Shown here: positions 34,901 through 43,358 of the stretch, piece by piece
Layout: each line of letters starts with the position of its first letter
How positions within the stretch are numbered: position 1 is the stretch's first letter
Source: UBA965 sp040396955
GTDB lineage: Bacteria > Chloroflexota > Chloroflexia > Chloroflexales > Roseiflexaceae
Assembly (NCBI GenBank): GCA_040396955.1
Contig: JBBAWX010000012.1
Span: forward strand, 32,417-96,416
Direction of reading: 5' to 3'
Length of the DNA: 64,000 bases
Made by a program: the position numbers and the translations under genes
The notes under the pieces: model-generated
Seen by the model: only the letters and a program-made list of their open reading frames with translations
Told to the model about the DNA's origin: nothing
The model's database searches: none

Positions 34901-35899
34901 CTACTTTCCGGCCAATATATCCTCGATGAGCGCAACTTCACCTGCTGTCAGCGGGGCTGCGTCGAGAGTGGCCACACATTCTTTGATTTGTGCAACCGAG
35001 CTCGCCCCAATCAGAGCCGAAGTGATACGCGCATCACGCAATACCCACGCCAAAGCGAGCTGCGCCGTATTTTGCCCACGCTGACGTGCCAACGCCTGCA
35101 ATTTGCGCACAATGGCCAGACGTTCAGGAGTCACGCGGTCAGCCTTGAGGAAGCCGTGTGGCTTGGCCACCCGTGAATCTGCCGGAATACCATCGAGATA
35201 CCGGTCGGTCAACATGCCCTGTGCCAACGGTGAAAACGGAATACATCCCACACCCTCAGTACCAAGCACATCCAGCAAACCGGTTTCTTCGATCCAACGA
35301 TCAAACATGTTGTATGACGGCTGGTGGATGACGCAGGGCGTGCCGAGTTGCTTCAAAATGGCAATCGCCTCTTTGGCCTGAGCTGGGCGATAATTCGAGA
35401 TACCCACGTACAAGGCTCGGCCACTGCGTACAATGTAGTCGAGTGCTTGCATGGTCTCTTCGAGTGGGGTGTCTGGGTCGGGACGATGATGATAAAAAAT
35501 ATCTACGTAGTCAAGACCCATGCGCTTCAAGCTCTGATCGCAGCTTGACACCAGATACTTCCGTGATCCCCATTCCCCGTACGGACCAGGCCACATGTAG
35601 TAGCCGGCTTTCGACGAAACGATGATTTCATCACGGTACGGTTTCAGATCGTGTTGCAAAATCTGCCCAAACGTCTCTTCGGCAGATCCTGGCGGTGGAC
35701 CGTAGTTGTTGGCCAAATCGAAGTGCGTGATGCCCATATCAAAGGCGGCAAGCACCATTTCGCGAGATGTTTCGTAGCGATCGACACCACCAAAGTTATG
35801 CCACAAACCGAGTGAAAACGCGGGCAACTTCAATCCGCTCTTGCCAGTTCGGTTATAGCGCATGCTGGCATACCGGTCCCCATGTGCGTTGTACGGCAT
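34901..35899 (-). CDS. Aldo/keto reductase (YghZ-like)
   Basis: A 332-residue NADPH-dependent aldehyde reductase. FDLANNYGPPPGSAEE with the catalytic Tyr, IIVSSKAGYYMWPGPYG with Lys, and YVDIFYHHRPDPDTPLEE with His fit the AKR active site; SNYRPAQA and LALAWVLRD are also typical. It matches the YghZ/Kv-beta-like group that reduces methylglyoxal and similar aldehydes. GGAGAG precedes the ATG. Its start faces the transglutaminase-like gene 58 bases away. Confidence 0.9.
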   Translation of the reverse strand: MPYNAHGDRYASMRYNRTGKSGLKLPAFSLGLWHNFGGVDRYETSREMVLAAFDMGITHFDLANNYGPPPGSAEETFGQILQHDLKPYRDEIIVSSKAGYYMWPGPYGEWGSRKYLVSSCDQSLKRMGLDYVDIFYHHRPDPDTPLEETMQALDYIVRSGRALYVGISNYRPAQAKEAIAILKQLGTPCVIHQPSYNMFDRWIEETGLLDVLGTEGVGCIPFSPLAQGMLTDRYLDGIPADSRVAKPHGFLKADRVTPERLAIVRKLQALARQRGQNTAQLALAWVLRDARITSALIGASSVAQIKECVATLDAAPLTAGEVALIEDILAGK

Positions 35900-35957
35900 T
35901 GTAACTCTCCAATATCAGCATGAAACCACTAGTATCATACCATTTATAATGACATCC

Positions 35958-37052
35958 ATGACACAACCATTCCCTTCGTTCACTGCACACACGATTGCCG
36001 CCATTGGCACCATTATCGGCAACATGCTCCAACAACGCACAGAGGCGTTTCACATCATCTACAAAGAAAAGAAGCGCATCCCGGATCCAGCCACCCTCGT
36101 CACCACGTTGCTGTATGGCACAGCCGACCCACATGTGCATGCGGTGGCACACTATCACGTGCACACGGCAGTGTATGCCACCCAAACCGTCCTCACCATT
36201 GAAATCGCATATCATGAAAATGCGATGATGCTCAGTTCTGTCTATCAAGAAACACAACAACTTGTGGCCAAAATCATCACGCCAACCATGCATCTCCACC
36301 ATAAAGTCATGGTCATTCATGATTGGATTACGCACCATGTGACATATGACCACACGCTCCAGCGGCGCACAGCGTACGATGCATTGCACCACAACACCAC
36401 GGTCTGTAGTGGATACGCCAGTTTGTTTTGGCATGTGTGTCATGCCGCCGGCATTCCGTGCCGGATCGTGACCGGCATTGGCAAATTCGAAGCACATGCC
36501 TGGAACATGGTACAACTCGATACACATTGGTACCATGTGGACAGTACGTGGAGCACCGTTGCTGACGAGCAGACACCGTTTCACGTCTATCGTTTTTATC
36601 TACTCACCGACAAGGAGATCCAACGTACCCACACGGTGACCGTACTCCCGGGTCAAAAGGCATTTCCCGTGGCACAAAAGCAATACCGCGAGCACTTGCA
36701 ACAACTCGGGCATCGTACGCCACGGTTGCGTGGTGTGGTCCAACGCATTCAACAAAAAACTGGACTCGCCTATCTCGAACCAGAACACACGGTTTTCGGC
36801 GTGGCACAGCTCAGTAAACGTCTGCTTCAGGCGCTCCAAAAACGTCACACACGCGTCCTCTTTGGATACCGAGAGGCTACACATTCGGCACACCACGATA
36901 TGCGTGAGGTGTTGGATGATATCCGGCGCACCACCCAGACCCAGGGTGTATCCATAAAGGTGCTGGTGTACCCCATGCCGCACGGCTTTGGTGATGATGG
37001 GGTGTTGGTGGATGTGCACGTCGAATACCACAGACCGCCCGATGGGGCGTAA
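35958..37052 (+). CDS. Transglutaminase-like domain protein
   Basis: A 364-residue protein with a transglutaminase-like catalytic triad: Cys in TTVCSGYASLFWHVC, His in FEAHAWNMVQL and Asp in WYHVDSTWS, close to the bacterial kyphoscoliosis-peptidase group. The last ~120 residues are a His/Arg-rich region without a recognised domain. No signal peptide, no membrane segment. ATGs at 35949 and 35958 are in frame and neither has a Shine-Dalgarno; TATAAT at 35945-35950 would start transcription near 35957, so the ATG at 35958 may be leaderless. Histidine and threonine content is unusually high. Substrate unknown. Confidence 0.72.
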   Translation: MTQPFPSFTAHTIAAIGTIIGNMLQQRTEAFHIIYKEKKRIPDPATLVTTLLYGTADPHVHAVAHYHVHTAVYATQTVLTIEIAYHENAMMLSSVYQETQQLVAKIITPTMHLHHKVMVIHDWITHHVTYDHTLQRRTAYDALHHNTTVCSGYASLFWHVCHAAGIPCRIVTGIGKFEAHAWNMVQLDTHWYHVDSTWSTVADEQTPFHVYRFYLLTDKEIQRTHTVTVLPGQKAFPVAQKQYREHLQQLGHRTPRLRGVVQRIQQKTGLAYLEPEHTVFGVAQLSKRLLQALQKRHTRVLFGYREATHSAHHDMREVLDDIRRTTQTQGVSIKVLVYPMPHGFGDDGVLVDVHVEYHRPPDGA

Positions 37053-37301
37053 TCGTGCCGACCTGCCACACCAACCACACCAGTATTCTGGTGCGAGGAT
37101 GTTCACCCACACAAGCATCAGACCCCGCATGATGCTGGGGGCTCAACATCACGTACATCAGAGGAAATGTCCCGCCATGCCGCACTCTCGAGCGCATGTG
37201 CAGGAGGCGCTGATACGACACGAGCCTCTGCCAGAGCACGCAGAGACACCCCGTGGGATATGGTACTATACAACTAAATCTCCAAGCGAGGGAGCTGAAT
37301 C

Positions 37302-38213
37302 ATGACAGACTCTGCTACGTATGCCCAAGCACTCACAAGCAATGGATTCATCCTTGAGGCAGGACCTGATCGACTTGGGCGTTTGACCCCCAGCGACCCG
37401 ACCCGCCCCATTGCAGAACTCCGCGAACAATATGCCGCACAAGGGTACCTATGGTTGAAGGGTCTGCTCGATCGCAAGACGATTTTTGCCTTCCGCAAGC
37501 GCTTTTTTCGTGCTTTTGCAGAGACCGGGTTGCTGATGCCGGGTACTGACCCTGCAGAGGGTATCTACAGTGGTGGCGGTGAAGACCACCGCGCCATCGC
37601 CAAATTAATGCACGAAATCGTGCGTTGGTCGGCCTACGAAGCGTTTTGTCTGCAACCAGAAATCTGGGAGTTCTACGAGACGCTCTTCGATGGCGCACCC
37701 TATCTGCACAAACGCAAAATTGTCCGCTACACCAAACCACACGAAGCCAGTGCCACCGGAGCCCACTACGACCTCACGTATCTCCGCGCTGGCACCGACC
37801 AAGTCGCTACGAGCTGGATTCCCATTGGTGACATCCCCGTACACATGGGGGGATTGGTTTATCTCGAGGGCTCTCACACGTGGGGCAAACGCATGGAGGC
37901 CGAGTTCCGCGAACAAAACGAGGGGCTCAGCCGTGAAGAGCAAATCAACGCCTACAACAAAAATATGTCGGCGACCGGGTGGCTCACCAAAGATTTACCC
38001 AACTTAGCCAATCGCCTCGATGCACGGTGGCTCATCGCCGACTATGAGGCAGGCGACATGATGGTGCACAGCGCATATATGATTCATGCAGCCACAACCA
38101 ATGAAGATACCAACGGCACTATGCGCCTTTCCACGGACATCCGCTACCAACGCGTCCGTGATGAAATCGATGTCCGCTGGAACAATCACTGGTCAATGGA
38201 AGACATGCTATGA
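37302..38213 (+). CDS. Phytanoyl-CoA dioxygenase family protein
   Basis: A 303-residue Fe(II)/2-oxoglutarate oxygenase of the PhyH family. The iron site H-x-D is in TGAHYDLTYL and the distal His in MVHSAYMIHAATTN, with Arg in NGTMRLSTDIRYQ binding 2-oxoglutarate. GAGGGAG precedes the ATG. The 248 bases upstream hold a small hairpin (CACCAG/CTGGTG, 37078-37093) and a TACTAT box near 37263 but no gene. Its stop overlaps the nucleoside phosphorylase start, so the two are co-translated. Substrate unknown. Confidence 0.85.
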   Translation: MTDSATYAQALTSNGFILEAGPDRLGRLTPSDPTRPIAELREQYAAQGYLWLKGLLDRKTIFAFRKRFFRAFAETGLLMPGTDPAEGIYSGGGEDHRAIAKLMHEIVRWSAYEAFCLQPEIWEFYETLFDGAPYLHKRKIVRYTKPHEASATGAHYDLTYLRAGTDQVATSWIPIGDIPVHMGGLVYLEGSHTWGKRMEAEFREQNEGLSREEQINAYNKNMSATGWLTKDLPNLANRLDARWLIADYEAGDMMVHSAYMIHAATTNEDTNGTMRLSTDIRYQRVRDEIDVRWNNHWSMEDML

Positions 38214-38980
38214 ACGCTGCTGAATACCCCATATTGGAGTTCGACCCCAATCCACGCGCACTCATCAATGCCGACGAACACCATGCACCGCTGGGTATTC
38301 CCACGGTGCTCGTCTTCTGCTTTTTTCATGATGTCATTGCCAAGCTCGTCGCCGACGGGATCGCCACACAAGTGCATGCGCTTCGCTCCGAACTCGGGTC
38401 TCATCCCATCTACACCATTCCAATCGGTGATCGTCTGGTCTGCCTCATGCACCCCGGTGTCGGCGCTCCGTTGGCTGCGGCCCTACTCGAGGAGGCCATC
38501 GGGCACGGCATCCGCACTGTCATTGCAGTGGGTGGCGCTGGCTCCCTGCATGCCGAATTAACCATTGGGCATGTCGTGGTGCCAACCAAGGCCCTGCGCG
38601 ACGAAGGGGTCTCCTACCACTACGTGGCACCGAGTCGCTGGATTGACGGGCAAACCACGGTCATCAACCACATTTGTGCGTTTTTAGACAGCATCAAACT
38701 CCCCTACGTGACCGGTCCTGTCTGGACAACCGACGCTTTCTATCGCGAAACTCGTGCCAAAGTCGCGCATCGGCGTGATGAGGGATGCTTGCTCGTAGAA
38801 ATGGAGCATGCCTCGCTCCTGGCGGTCTGCCAATTGCGTGGCATCCGTTTCGGGCAAATTTTGTACAGTGGCGACGATTTAAGTGGCAGTGAGTGGGATG
38901 GCCGCAGTTGGCACAGTCACGCATCACTACGCGAGCAACTCACCTTCGTAGCCGCACAAATCGCAGCAACACTGGAGTAA
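38210..38980 (+). CDS. Nucleoside phosphorylase family protein
   Basis: A 256-residue protein of the PNP/UDP phosphorylase superfamily: GVGAPLAAALLEEA, AVGGAGSLHAELTIGHVVVP, WTTDAFYRET and the VEMEHASLLAVC motif with its catalytic Glu-Met-Glu-like nucleoside-binding loop. It would cleave a purine or uridine nucleoside with phosphate. Overlap ATGA with the PhyH gene is notable since the pair is not an obvious pathway. A GC-rich imperfect hairpin follows at about 39001-39054. Confidence 0.87.
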   Translation: MNAAEYPILEFDPNPRALINADEHHAPLGIPTVLVFCFFHDVIAKLVADGIATQVHALRSELGSHPIYTIPIGDRLVCLMHPGVGAPLAAALLEEAIGHGIRTVIAVGGAGSLHAELTIGHVVVPTKALRDEGVSYHYVAPSRWIDGQTTVINHICAFLDSIKLPYVTGPVWTTDAFYRETRAKVAHRRDEGCLLVEMEHASLLAVCQLRGIRFGQILYSGDDLSGSEWDGRSWHSHASLREQLTFVAAQIAATLE

Positions 38981-39096
38981 CGCAGGACACGGCTCATCGC
39001 CACACACAACCACGTCGGTCACAGGTTGACTGGCGTGGTGTGTGTATCGTCATTCATGAACTCTAATACTCCTCAAATAGCCAATCTCAGCGCAAC

Positions 39097-39105
39097 TGAT
39101 ATACT
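39097..39105 (+). promoter_or_regulatory. Extended -10 promoter of clpC
   Basis: TGATATACT, an extended -10 (TG-n-TATACT), 55 bases before the clpC start. No clear -35 and no CIRCE or CtsR-type repeat was recognised. Confidence 0.55.
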
Positions 39106-39159
39106 ACAGTTAGATTGTCAGCATCCTCAATCCACACTGATAATCGAGAGGTGAATCCA

Positions 39160-41637
39160 ATGAGATTAGAACGTTTAACCGAAAAAGCTCAAGAAGCTTT
39201 CCATGAAGCACAAAGCATCATGAGTAGCATGCATCACACCCAGCTCGACGTAGAGCACATCTTTTTGGCGTTGCTCCGGCAGCGTGACGGTCTCGCCGGC
39301 AAAGCGATGCAGAAGCTCGGCGTCGACACCGAAGTCATCGCCCAACGGGTCGAAATGGAGCTCGAGAAGTCACCCAAAGTGTATGGGCAGAACATCTACG
39401 GCAACCAAGTATATATCACCCCACGCACACAGCGCCTTGTCCGCAAGGCGGAAGAAGAAGCACAACGCCTCAATGACCAATTCACTGGCATCGAGCACAT
39501 GCTCGTGGCAATCCTCAACGAGCGTGACGGCGCTTCACAACGCATTCTCGGAAGCTTTGGTGTCACCCAAGAGCGCCTCTACCAGGCATTACTCGAGATC
39601 CGCGGCAACCAACGCGCTGACACTCCCAATGCTGAGAGTAAGTATGAAGTACTGTCGAAATACAGCGTCAATTTGACGCAACTCGCCAAAGACGGCAAGT
39701 TGGATCCGGTGGTCGGGCGTGACGAAGAAATCATGCGCATCATCCGCATTCTCAGCCGACGCACCAAAAACAACCCGGTCTTGGTCGGTGAGCCAGGTGT
39801 CGGCAAAACCGCCATCGCCGAAGGGCTCGCCCAGCAAATCATCAATCGTGATGTCCCCGATCCACTCCTCGACAAGCAGGTGATTGCGCTCGACCTCGGG
39901 GCCATGGTGGCCGGCTCAAAATTCCGTGGCGAATTCGAAGAGCGCCTGAAAGCGGTCATCGACGAAGTCAAGGGGAGCGAGGGCAAAATCATCCTCTTCA
40001 TCGACGAGCTCCATACCGTCGTTGGCGCAGGTGCCGCCCAAGGCTCCATCGATGCCTCAAACATGCTCAAACCAGCCCTCGCACGTGGCGAATTTCAGGT
40101 AGTGGGTGCGACCACCCTCGATGAATACCGCAAGCACATCGAAGCTGACCCAGCCCTCGAACGGCGCTTTAGCCCGGTGTTTATCAAAGAACCAAGTGCC
40201 GAAGTCACCATCGAAATGCTCCGCGGCTTGCGCCACCGCTACGAAGAGCACCACAAACTGACCATCAGCGATGAAGCCATCGAAGCGGCAGTGCGCCTCT
40301 CGAATCGCTTCATCATGGATCGCTTTTTGCCTGACAAAGCCATCGATTTACTCGACGAAGCTGCCGCAAAACTACGGATTGCGAATTTTTCAATGCCCAA
40401 GGAGTTACGTCAACTTGAGCAACGCCTCAATGAGCTCCGGAACGCGGAGGAAGAGGCCAGCCAAAGCCGAGACTACGAGCGGGCCGTGGTCATTCGTGCT
40501 GATTTTTTGAAACTCGAGCAAGAGTTTGCCCAACGGCGCGACGCATGGCGCATCAGTAGCAATGTCAACGAAGTCGTCGACGCCGAAGACATCGCACAAA
40601 TCGTCTCTTCGTGGACAGGCATTCCAGTCAGTCGTATGCTTGAGCAGGAGCGTGCCAAGCTCGTCCACATGGAAGAGCGTTTGCAAGCACGCGTCATCGG
40701 CCAACGTGCCGCCATCGAGGCGGTCTCGGACGCCATCCGGCGGGCCCGGAGTGGGCTTGCAGATCCACGGCGGCCCATTGGGAGCTTCATCTTCGTGGGA
40801 CCAACTGGAGTCGGCAAAACCGAGCTGGCCAAAGCGTTGGCAGAGTTCATGTTTGATTCCGAAGAGGCCATGACTCGCGTGGATATGTCGGAGTTCCAAG
40901 AGCGGCACACCGTGTCTCGCCTCATTGGTGCTCCTCCCGGATACGTCGGCTACGACGATGCCGGGCAGCTGACCGAGAAGATCCGTCGTCGCCCGTATCA
41001 GGTCGTCTTGTTCGATGAAATCGAAAAAGCGCACCCTGATGTCTTCAACACGCTGTTGCAACTCCTCGATGACGGTCGACTCACCGATGGACAAGGGCGC
41101 ACGGTCGATTTCAGCAACACGATTATCATCATGACCTCCAATATCGGCACTGAGCATGTCAAACAGAGCGGCATTGGTCTGGTCAAATCACACAACGACG
41201 ATGAGGCAAGCAAGACCAATCAGCGGGTCATGACTGCCATGCGTGAATTCTTCCGCCCCGAATTCCTCAATCGCATCGACGACATCATCGTCTTCCAGCC
41301 GCTGACCCAGGTCGAGCTCCACGCAATCGTCGACATTTTGCTGGCCGATGTGCAGAAACGGCTCAACGAACAGGCAATTACGCTGACGCTGACGCCTGCG
41401 AGCAAAGACTGGTTGACCAAAGAGGGCTATAGCTCGGTCTACGGCGCCCGGCCACTCCGACGTACCATTCAGCGCCACATCGAAACTCCGCTGTCGCGCG
41501 AGCTTCTCAAAGGACAAATCGGCAACGGCGATATGGTGGTCGCCGAAGTCAATGAGGCCGGAAACGGCTTGCACTTCACCAAGGCCGAACGCCTTGAGGT
41601 GGTCCAACCGGCAGCCACTCATCCCAGCGAGAGTTAG
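39160..41637 (+). CDS. clpC: ClpC-type AAA+ unfoldase
   Basis: An 825-residue two-ring Clp ATPase feeding proteins to ClpP. Clp-N repeats cover residues 1-145; the first ATPase has Walker A GEPGVGKTAI and Walker B ILFIDELH; the second has GPTGVGKTEL and VLFDEIEKAHPDV. The middle domain is short (about 400-480, including RDYERAVVIRADFLKLEQEF), which favours ClpC over ClpB. An in-frame extension to 39115 lacks a ribosome site; the ATG at 39160 has GAGAGGTG. A strong hairpin ends the gene. Confidence 0.9.
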   Translation: MRLERLTEKAQEAFHEAQSIMSSMHHTQLDVEHIFLALLRQRDGLAGKAMQKLGVDTEVIAQRVEMELEKSPKVYGQNIYGNQVYITPRTQRLVRKAEEEAQRLNDQFTGIEHMLVAILNERDGASQRILGSFGVTQERLYQALLEIRGNQRADTPNAESKYEVLSKYSVNLTQLAKDGKLDPVVGRDEEIMRIIRILSRRTKNNPVLVGEPGVGKTAIAEGLAQQIINRDVPDPLLDKQVIALDLGAMVAGSKFRGEFEERLKAVIDEVKGSEGKIILFIDELHTVVGAGAAQGSIDASNMLKPALARGEFQVVGATTLDEYRKHIEADPALERRFSPVFIKEPSAEVTIEMLRGLRHRYEEHHKLTISDEAIEAAVRLSNRFIMDRFLPDKAIDLLDEAAAKLRIANFSMPKELRQLEQRLNELRNAEEEASQSRDYERAVVIRADFLKLEQEFAQRRDAWRISSNVNEVVDAEDIAQIVSSWTGIPVSRMLEQERAKLVHMEERLQARVIGQRAAIEAVSDAIRRARSGLADPRRPIGSFIFVGPTGVGKTELAKALAEFMFDSEEAMTRVDMSEFQERHTVSRLIGAPPGYVGYDDAGQLTEKIRRRPYQVVLFDEIEKAHPDVFNTLLQLLDDGRLTDGQGRTVDFSNTIIIMTSNIGTEHVKQSGIGLVKSHNDDEASKTNQRVMTAMREFFRPEFLNRIDDIIVFQPLTQVELHAIVDILLADVQKRLNEQAITLTLTPASKDWLTKEGYSSVYGARPLRRTIQRHIETPLSRELLKGQIGNGDMVVAEVNEAGNGLHFTKAERLEVVQPAATHPSES

Positions 41638-41658
41638 GCACATACGGCGCAATGACCC

Positions 41659-41692
41659 ACGAAGGCGGCACTCGTGCGAGTGCCGCCTTCGT
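41659..41692. terminator. Hairpin between clpC and serA
   Basis: A near-perfect 16-base stem centred on 41675 (CACGAAGGCGGCACTC and complement) between two convergent stops. No T run on either side; shape and place suggest a bidirectional terminator. Confidence 0.65.
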
Positions 41693-41713
41693 GTATTGAA
41701 ACATCAATGAGAT

Positions 41714-43288
41714 TTACAGTACCAATGCAACGGCCCGATCAATGTGCGACTCGCGATGCAACTGCGCTACGACTTCTTCGGGGACATCATCGTCGAGCGT
41801 CAACACCATCAATGATTGTTCACGTGGCGCCAAACGACCGACCTGCATGCTCGAAATATTCACATCGGCTGCACCAAGGAGCGTACCGACACGCCCAATC
41901 ATACCAGGGCGATCACGGTGAAACGTGAGCAACAGCGACCCAGCCGGCTCAAACGTCACCCAATACCCATCAACATCTACGATGTACGGTTTATCACGCA
42001 ATACGGTGCCACTAAAGACGTGTGCACCTGTTGCAGTCAGGGCACGCAACTCCAACATACCAGCGTAGTTTTCAACCTCGGGGATGCTTAATTCGCTATA
42101 GCGCACCCCACGTTCCTTGGCGATAATTGGCGCATTTACCGCAGTAATGCGCTGTTCGCTGACATGCGAAAGCAGCCCTTGGAGTAACGCGGTGCGAATG
42201 GGCGCCGTCGTTGTCCCTGCTAACTCTCCGGCATAGACGAACTCATAGCGCAAAATGGGCTCAGCCACAATCCGGATGCACATCTTGCCGAGGCTCTGGG
42301 CAAGCCGCGCATACGGAGTCAACAATCCGGCTTCTTCGGGCGCAATATACGGCGCATTTACGGCGTAACGCGGCGAACGGCCCATCAGCGCATCCAGCAC
42401 CCCTTCGGCTACATCGACACCGGTCATGGTCTGTGCCTCGACCGTTGATGCCCCGAGATGCGGAATCGTGATGATGCGTGGATCACCCAACAACGGTGAA
42501 TGCACGGGTGGTTCTTGTTCGTATGCATCAATGGCTGCCCCAGCAATCCGACCTGCAGCAATCGCCTCAGCAAGCGCGGATTCATCGATGACCCCACCAC
42601 GAGCAGCGTTGATGATATAGGCGCCCGGCTTCATCAGGCTCAAACGCTGGGCATTAATCAGGTGGCGTGTCGAATCAACCAGGGGCACGTGCAACGATAC
42701 CACATCGCTCTGGCGCAACACGTCGTCGATTGAGGCCAGTGACACGCCAAGTTGTTGAGCTCGCTCCACCGATACCACCGGATCATAGGCGACGACATCC
42801 ATCTCAAGCGCACGTGCCCGACGTGCGACTTCAGCACCAATCCGCCCAAAACCGATGAGGCCGAGTGTTTTGCCACGCACTTCACGCCCCATGAACTTAG
42901 CACGACTCCAACCTCCTGCGGCCACGTGTTGGTGAGCCTGTGGGATGTGTCGTGCCAACGACAAAATCAAACCAATCGCCAGTTCTGCCACCGCTACGCT
43001 GTTGGAAGCCGGAGCATTCACCACTACAATTCCTTGGAGTGTGGCCGCCTCCACATCGATGTTATCGACACCTGTGCCAGCACGCCCTACCACTTTGAGG
43101 CGCACACCTGCACGGAGTACATCTGCATCCACTTTGGTGCCACTTCTGACCACCAATGCGTCATATTCACCAATTGTCGCCAACAAATCACTGCGCGAAA
43201 TATTCGGCTTGACGTCCACCGCACCGCCCTGTTGTAGGTGCACCAATCCTTCATCTGCAATCGGTTCTGCCACCAGAATGCGATACAT
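41714..43288 (-). CDS. serA: D-3-phosphoglycerate dehydrogenase
   Basis: A 524-residue long-form SerA, oxidising 3-phosphoglycerate in the first step of serine synthesis. The NAD loop is LGLIGFGRIGAEVARRA, the catalytic Arg/Glu/His are in VSLHVPLVDSTRHLI, YEQEPPVHSPLL and ITIPHLGAST. The C terminus has the intervening domain and an ACT domain (LLTFHRDRPGMIGRVGTLLG) for serine feedback. The frame extends to 43321; the ATG at 43286-43288 with AAGGGG is preferred. A terminator of the upstream M23 gene lies 16 bases before the start. Confidence 0.95.
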   Translation of the reverse strand: MYRILVAEPIADEGLVHLQQGGAVDVKPNISRSDLLATIGEYDALVVRSGTKVDADVLRAGVRLKVVGRAGTGVDNIDVEAATLQGIVVVNAPASNSVAVAELAIGLILSLARHIPQAHQHVAAGGWSRAKFMGREVRGKTLGLIGFGRIGAEVARRARALEMDVVAYDPVVSVERAQQLGVSLASIDDVLRQSDVVSLHVPLVDSTRHLINAQRLSLMKPGAYIINAARGGVIDESALAEAIAAGRIAGAAIDAYEQEPPVHSPLLGDPRIITIPHLGASTVEAQTMTGVDVAEGVLDALMGRSPRYAVNAPYIAPEEAGLLTPYARLAQSLGKMCIRIVAEPILRYEFVYAGELAGTTTAPIRTALLQGLLSHVSEQRITAVNAPIIAKERGVRYSELSIPEVENYAGMLELRALTATGAHVFSGTVLRDKPYIVDVDGYWVTFEPAGSLLLTFHRDRPGMIGRVGTLLGAADVNISSMQVGRLAPREQSLMVLTLDDDVPEEVVAQLHRESHIDRAVALVL

Positions 43289-43303
43289 TGGGTTACCCCT
43301 TTT

Positions 43304-43333
43304 CAAAACAAAAAGCGGCACCCGCGGTGCCGC
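43304..43333 (-). terminator. Intrinsic terminator upstream of serA
   Basis: Minus strand: eight-base stem GCGGCACC / GGTGCCGC (43315-43333) with loop of three, followed by TTTTTGTTTTG (43304-43314). It follows the HTH-LytM gene. An extended -10 (TGATACAAT, 43353-43360) just upstream could be the serA promoter; if so the hairpin would sit in the serA leader. Confidence 0.85.
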
Positions 43334-43358
43334 CTCCTTGCGATCTGTACGTATTGTA

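Noticed and set aside
35853..36584. Minus-strand 243-codon frame opposite the transglutaminase-like gene
   Set aside because: Cys/His-rich antisense frame with no ribosome site; the plus strand carries an intact catalytic triad.
39050..39160. CIRCE or CtsR operator upstream of clpC
   Set aside because: No TTAGCACTC/GAGTGCTAA repeat and no GGTCAAA-type direct heptads were seen.
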